From NCBI GenBank assembly GCA_902812455.1, contig CADDZH010000167.1, forward strand, positions 1 through 6,832: DNA of 6,832 bases. Direction: 5' to 3'. The notes under the pieces were generated by a model. That model saw nothing but the letters and a program-made list of their open reading frames with translations. It did no database searches and was not told the origin of the DNA. The stretch comes from Chloroflexota bacterium. GTDB lineage: Bacteria; Chloroflexota; Ktedonobacteria; Ktedonobacterales; Ktedonobacteraceae. Made by a program: the position numbers and the translations under genes. This document shows, piece by piece, positions 5,988-6,832 of this stretch; position 1 is the first letter of the stretch; each line of letters starts with the position of its first letter.

Positions 5988-6832
5988 ATGGTCAAGCGTT
6001 CTGTACCCGTGCACGGTTTTGTCGCTCCCGGCTTCGAGCCGGTGCGGGAAGAATTTCTCCGCAATTTCGAGGAGCGCGGGGAACTTGGGGCGGCCTGTGC
6101 CATCTATCGTCAAGGAGAGAAAGTCGTGGATCTGTGGGGAGGGTATCGCGACGGGCGTACCAGGGCACCCTGGGAGGAAGATACGCTGGTGATTGTCTTT
6201 TCCTCCACCAAAGGTCTCTCTGCCCTGGCCATGGCCCTGGCGAACTCGCGTGGCTACTTCGATTACGAAGCTCCGGTCACGCACTACTGGCCAGAATTTG
6301 CCCAGAACGGCAAGGAGCACATCACTATTCGCCAGTTACTCGCGCACGAGGCCGGCCTGGCCGTGATTGAAGCACCTCTGACGCGTCAGATTCTGGCCGA
6401 CAAAGATGCTCTTGCGGCGATTCTGGCGCGCCAGCGGCCCCTATGGGAGCCAGGCACCCACCATGGGTATCACTCTTTCAGTCTTGGCTGGTATGAAAGT
6501 GAACTCATCCGGCGGACCGATCCACACCACCGCACACTTGGACGATTTTTCCAGGACGAGCTTGCCACGCCGCTGGGACTGGAGGTCTACATTGACATTC
6601 CTTCCTCTTTGCCTGCCGAACGCATCGCTGCGGTAACGGAGCCGGGCTTCTTTTCAATATTGCTGGGAATGCCACTCTGGGTGTTCAATCCCCGATCGCT
6701 AGTAATGCGCACCTTTAACCAGAGAAAGGGAATACGCAACCTGTTGCTGCATTCACCCCTGTTGCTGAATTCACCGGCCTTCTGGGTAGTAGAAATGCCC
6801 TCGGCAGGCGGCATCGGGCAGGCGAGCAGCAT
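5988..6832 (+). CDS. Beta-lactamase/esterase-family serine hydrolase (N-terminal part, gene runs off the window)
   Basis: The frame from ATG 5988 stays open to the last base and gives 281 residues; usual family length is about 370-400, so roughly a hundred residues are missing at the C terminus. The fold is the class C beta-lactamase/EstB/LACTB type. The SxxK motif is SSTK with nucleophile S72 and general base K75, followed by a helix GLSALAMALA. The text around IRQLLAHEAGL (114-124) is the conserved HLLTHTSGL-like segment. GYHS with Y161 stands where the catalytic YxN/YxS motif is expected, and the Tyr-x-Ser form is more esterase-like than a true beta-lactamase. PSAGGIGQAS near 271-280 matches the Gly-rich segment usual in this family. 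No signal peptide is visible, so it is probably cytoplasmic. Likely activity is hydrolysis of an ester or amide of unknown identity. It is co-transcribed with paralogue B. Confidence 0.9.
   Translation, partial: MVKRSVPVHGFVAPGFEPVREEFLRNFEERGELGAACAIYRQGEKVVDLWGGYRDGRTRAPWEEDTLVIVFSSTKGLSALAMALANSRGYFDYEAPVTHYWPEFAQNGKEHITIRQLLAHEAGLAVIEAPLTRQILADKDALAAILARQRPLWEPGTHHGYHSFSLGWYESELIRRTDPHHRTLGRFFQDELATPLGLEVYIDIPSSLPAERIAAVTEPGFFSILLGMPLWVFNPRSLVMRTFNQRKGIRNLLLHSPLLLNSPAFWVVEMPSAGGIGQASS

Noticed and set aside
5900..6370. 156-residue + strand frame overlapping the end of paralogue B and the hydrolase
   Set aside because: It is Arg/Gly-rich with no domain and overlaps the hydrolase frame, which carries SxxK and other family motifs.

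Overview
The window looks like chromosomal DNA from a GC-moderate member of the Chloroflexota, most likely the Ktedonobacteria. This is inferred from the protein style, not from a marker gene: many-pass membrane sensors carrying the RYHLWDIDLIINRTLVYG-type block, joined to NarL-type kinases, are typical of that group. All genes are on the + strand and tightly packed. There are no rRNA or tRNA genes, insertion sequences or CRISPR arrays.

Layout: (1) positions 1-207 hold the 3' end of a small membrane protein gene. (2) 258-1598 encodes a 446-residue, roughly 10-pass membrane protein that looks like the sensor half of a histidine kinase but has no kinase domain. (3) The 64-base gap that follows, together with the end of that gene, carries a long imperfect dyad and an extended -10 promoter. 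(4) 1663-3789 encodes a complete 708-residue sensor histidine kinase (same membrane module, then GAF, HisKA_3 and HATPase_c). (5) 3793-4437 encodes its NarL/LuxR-type response regulator, three bases downstream. (6) 4438-4644 is a regulatory stretch with a small hairpin, a 12-bp-phased direct repeat, an extended -10 promoter and a leader of about 105 bases. (7) 4645-5985 encodes a second kinase-less membrane sensor paralogue, also 446 residues. (8) 5988 to the window end encodes the N-terminal 281 residues of a beta-lactamase/esterase-family serine hydrolase, whose Shine-Dalgarno lies inside the preceding gene.

The proposed working model is inference. The kinase at 1663 senses a membrane or envelope signal and phosphorylates the regulator at 3793. 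The regulator may then activate the sensor-like protein/serine hydrolase operon through the twin CGTAACGTTT boxes that occupy the -35 region upstream of 4645. The two kinase-less paralogues flanking the pair keep the full membrane module, a cysteine pair in the first extracytoplasmic loop, and a strongly conserved cytoplasmic stub. They may modulate the kinase, for example by mixed dimer formation. The most interesting points are this three-paralogue arrangement, the shared cysteine pair, and the two noncoding elements at 1585-1631 and 4488-4532.
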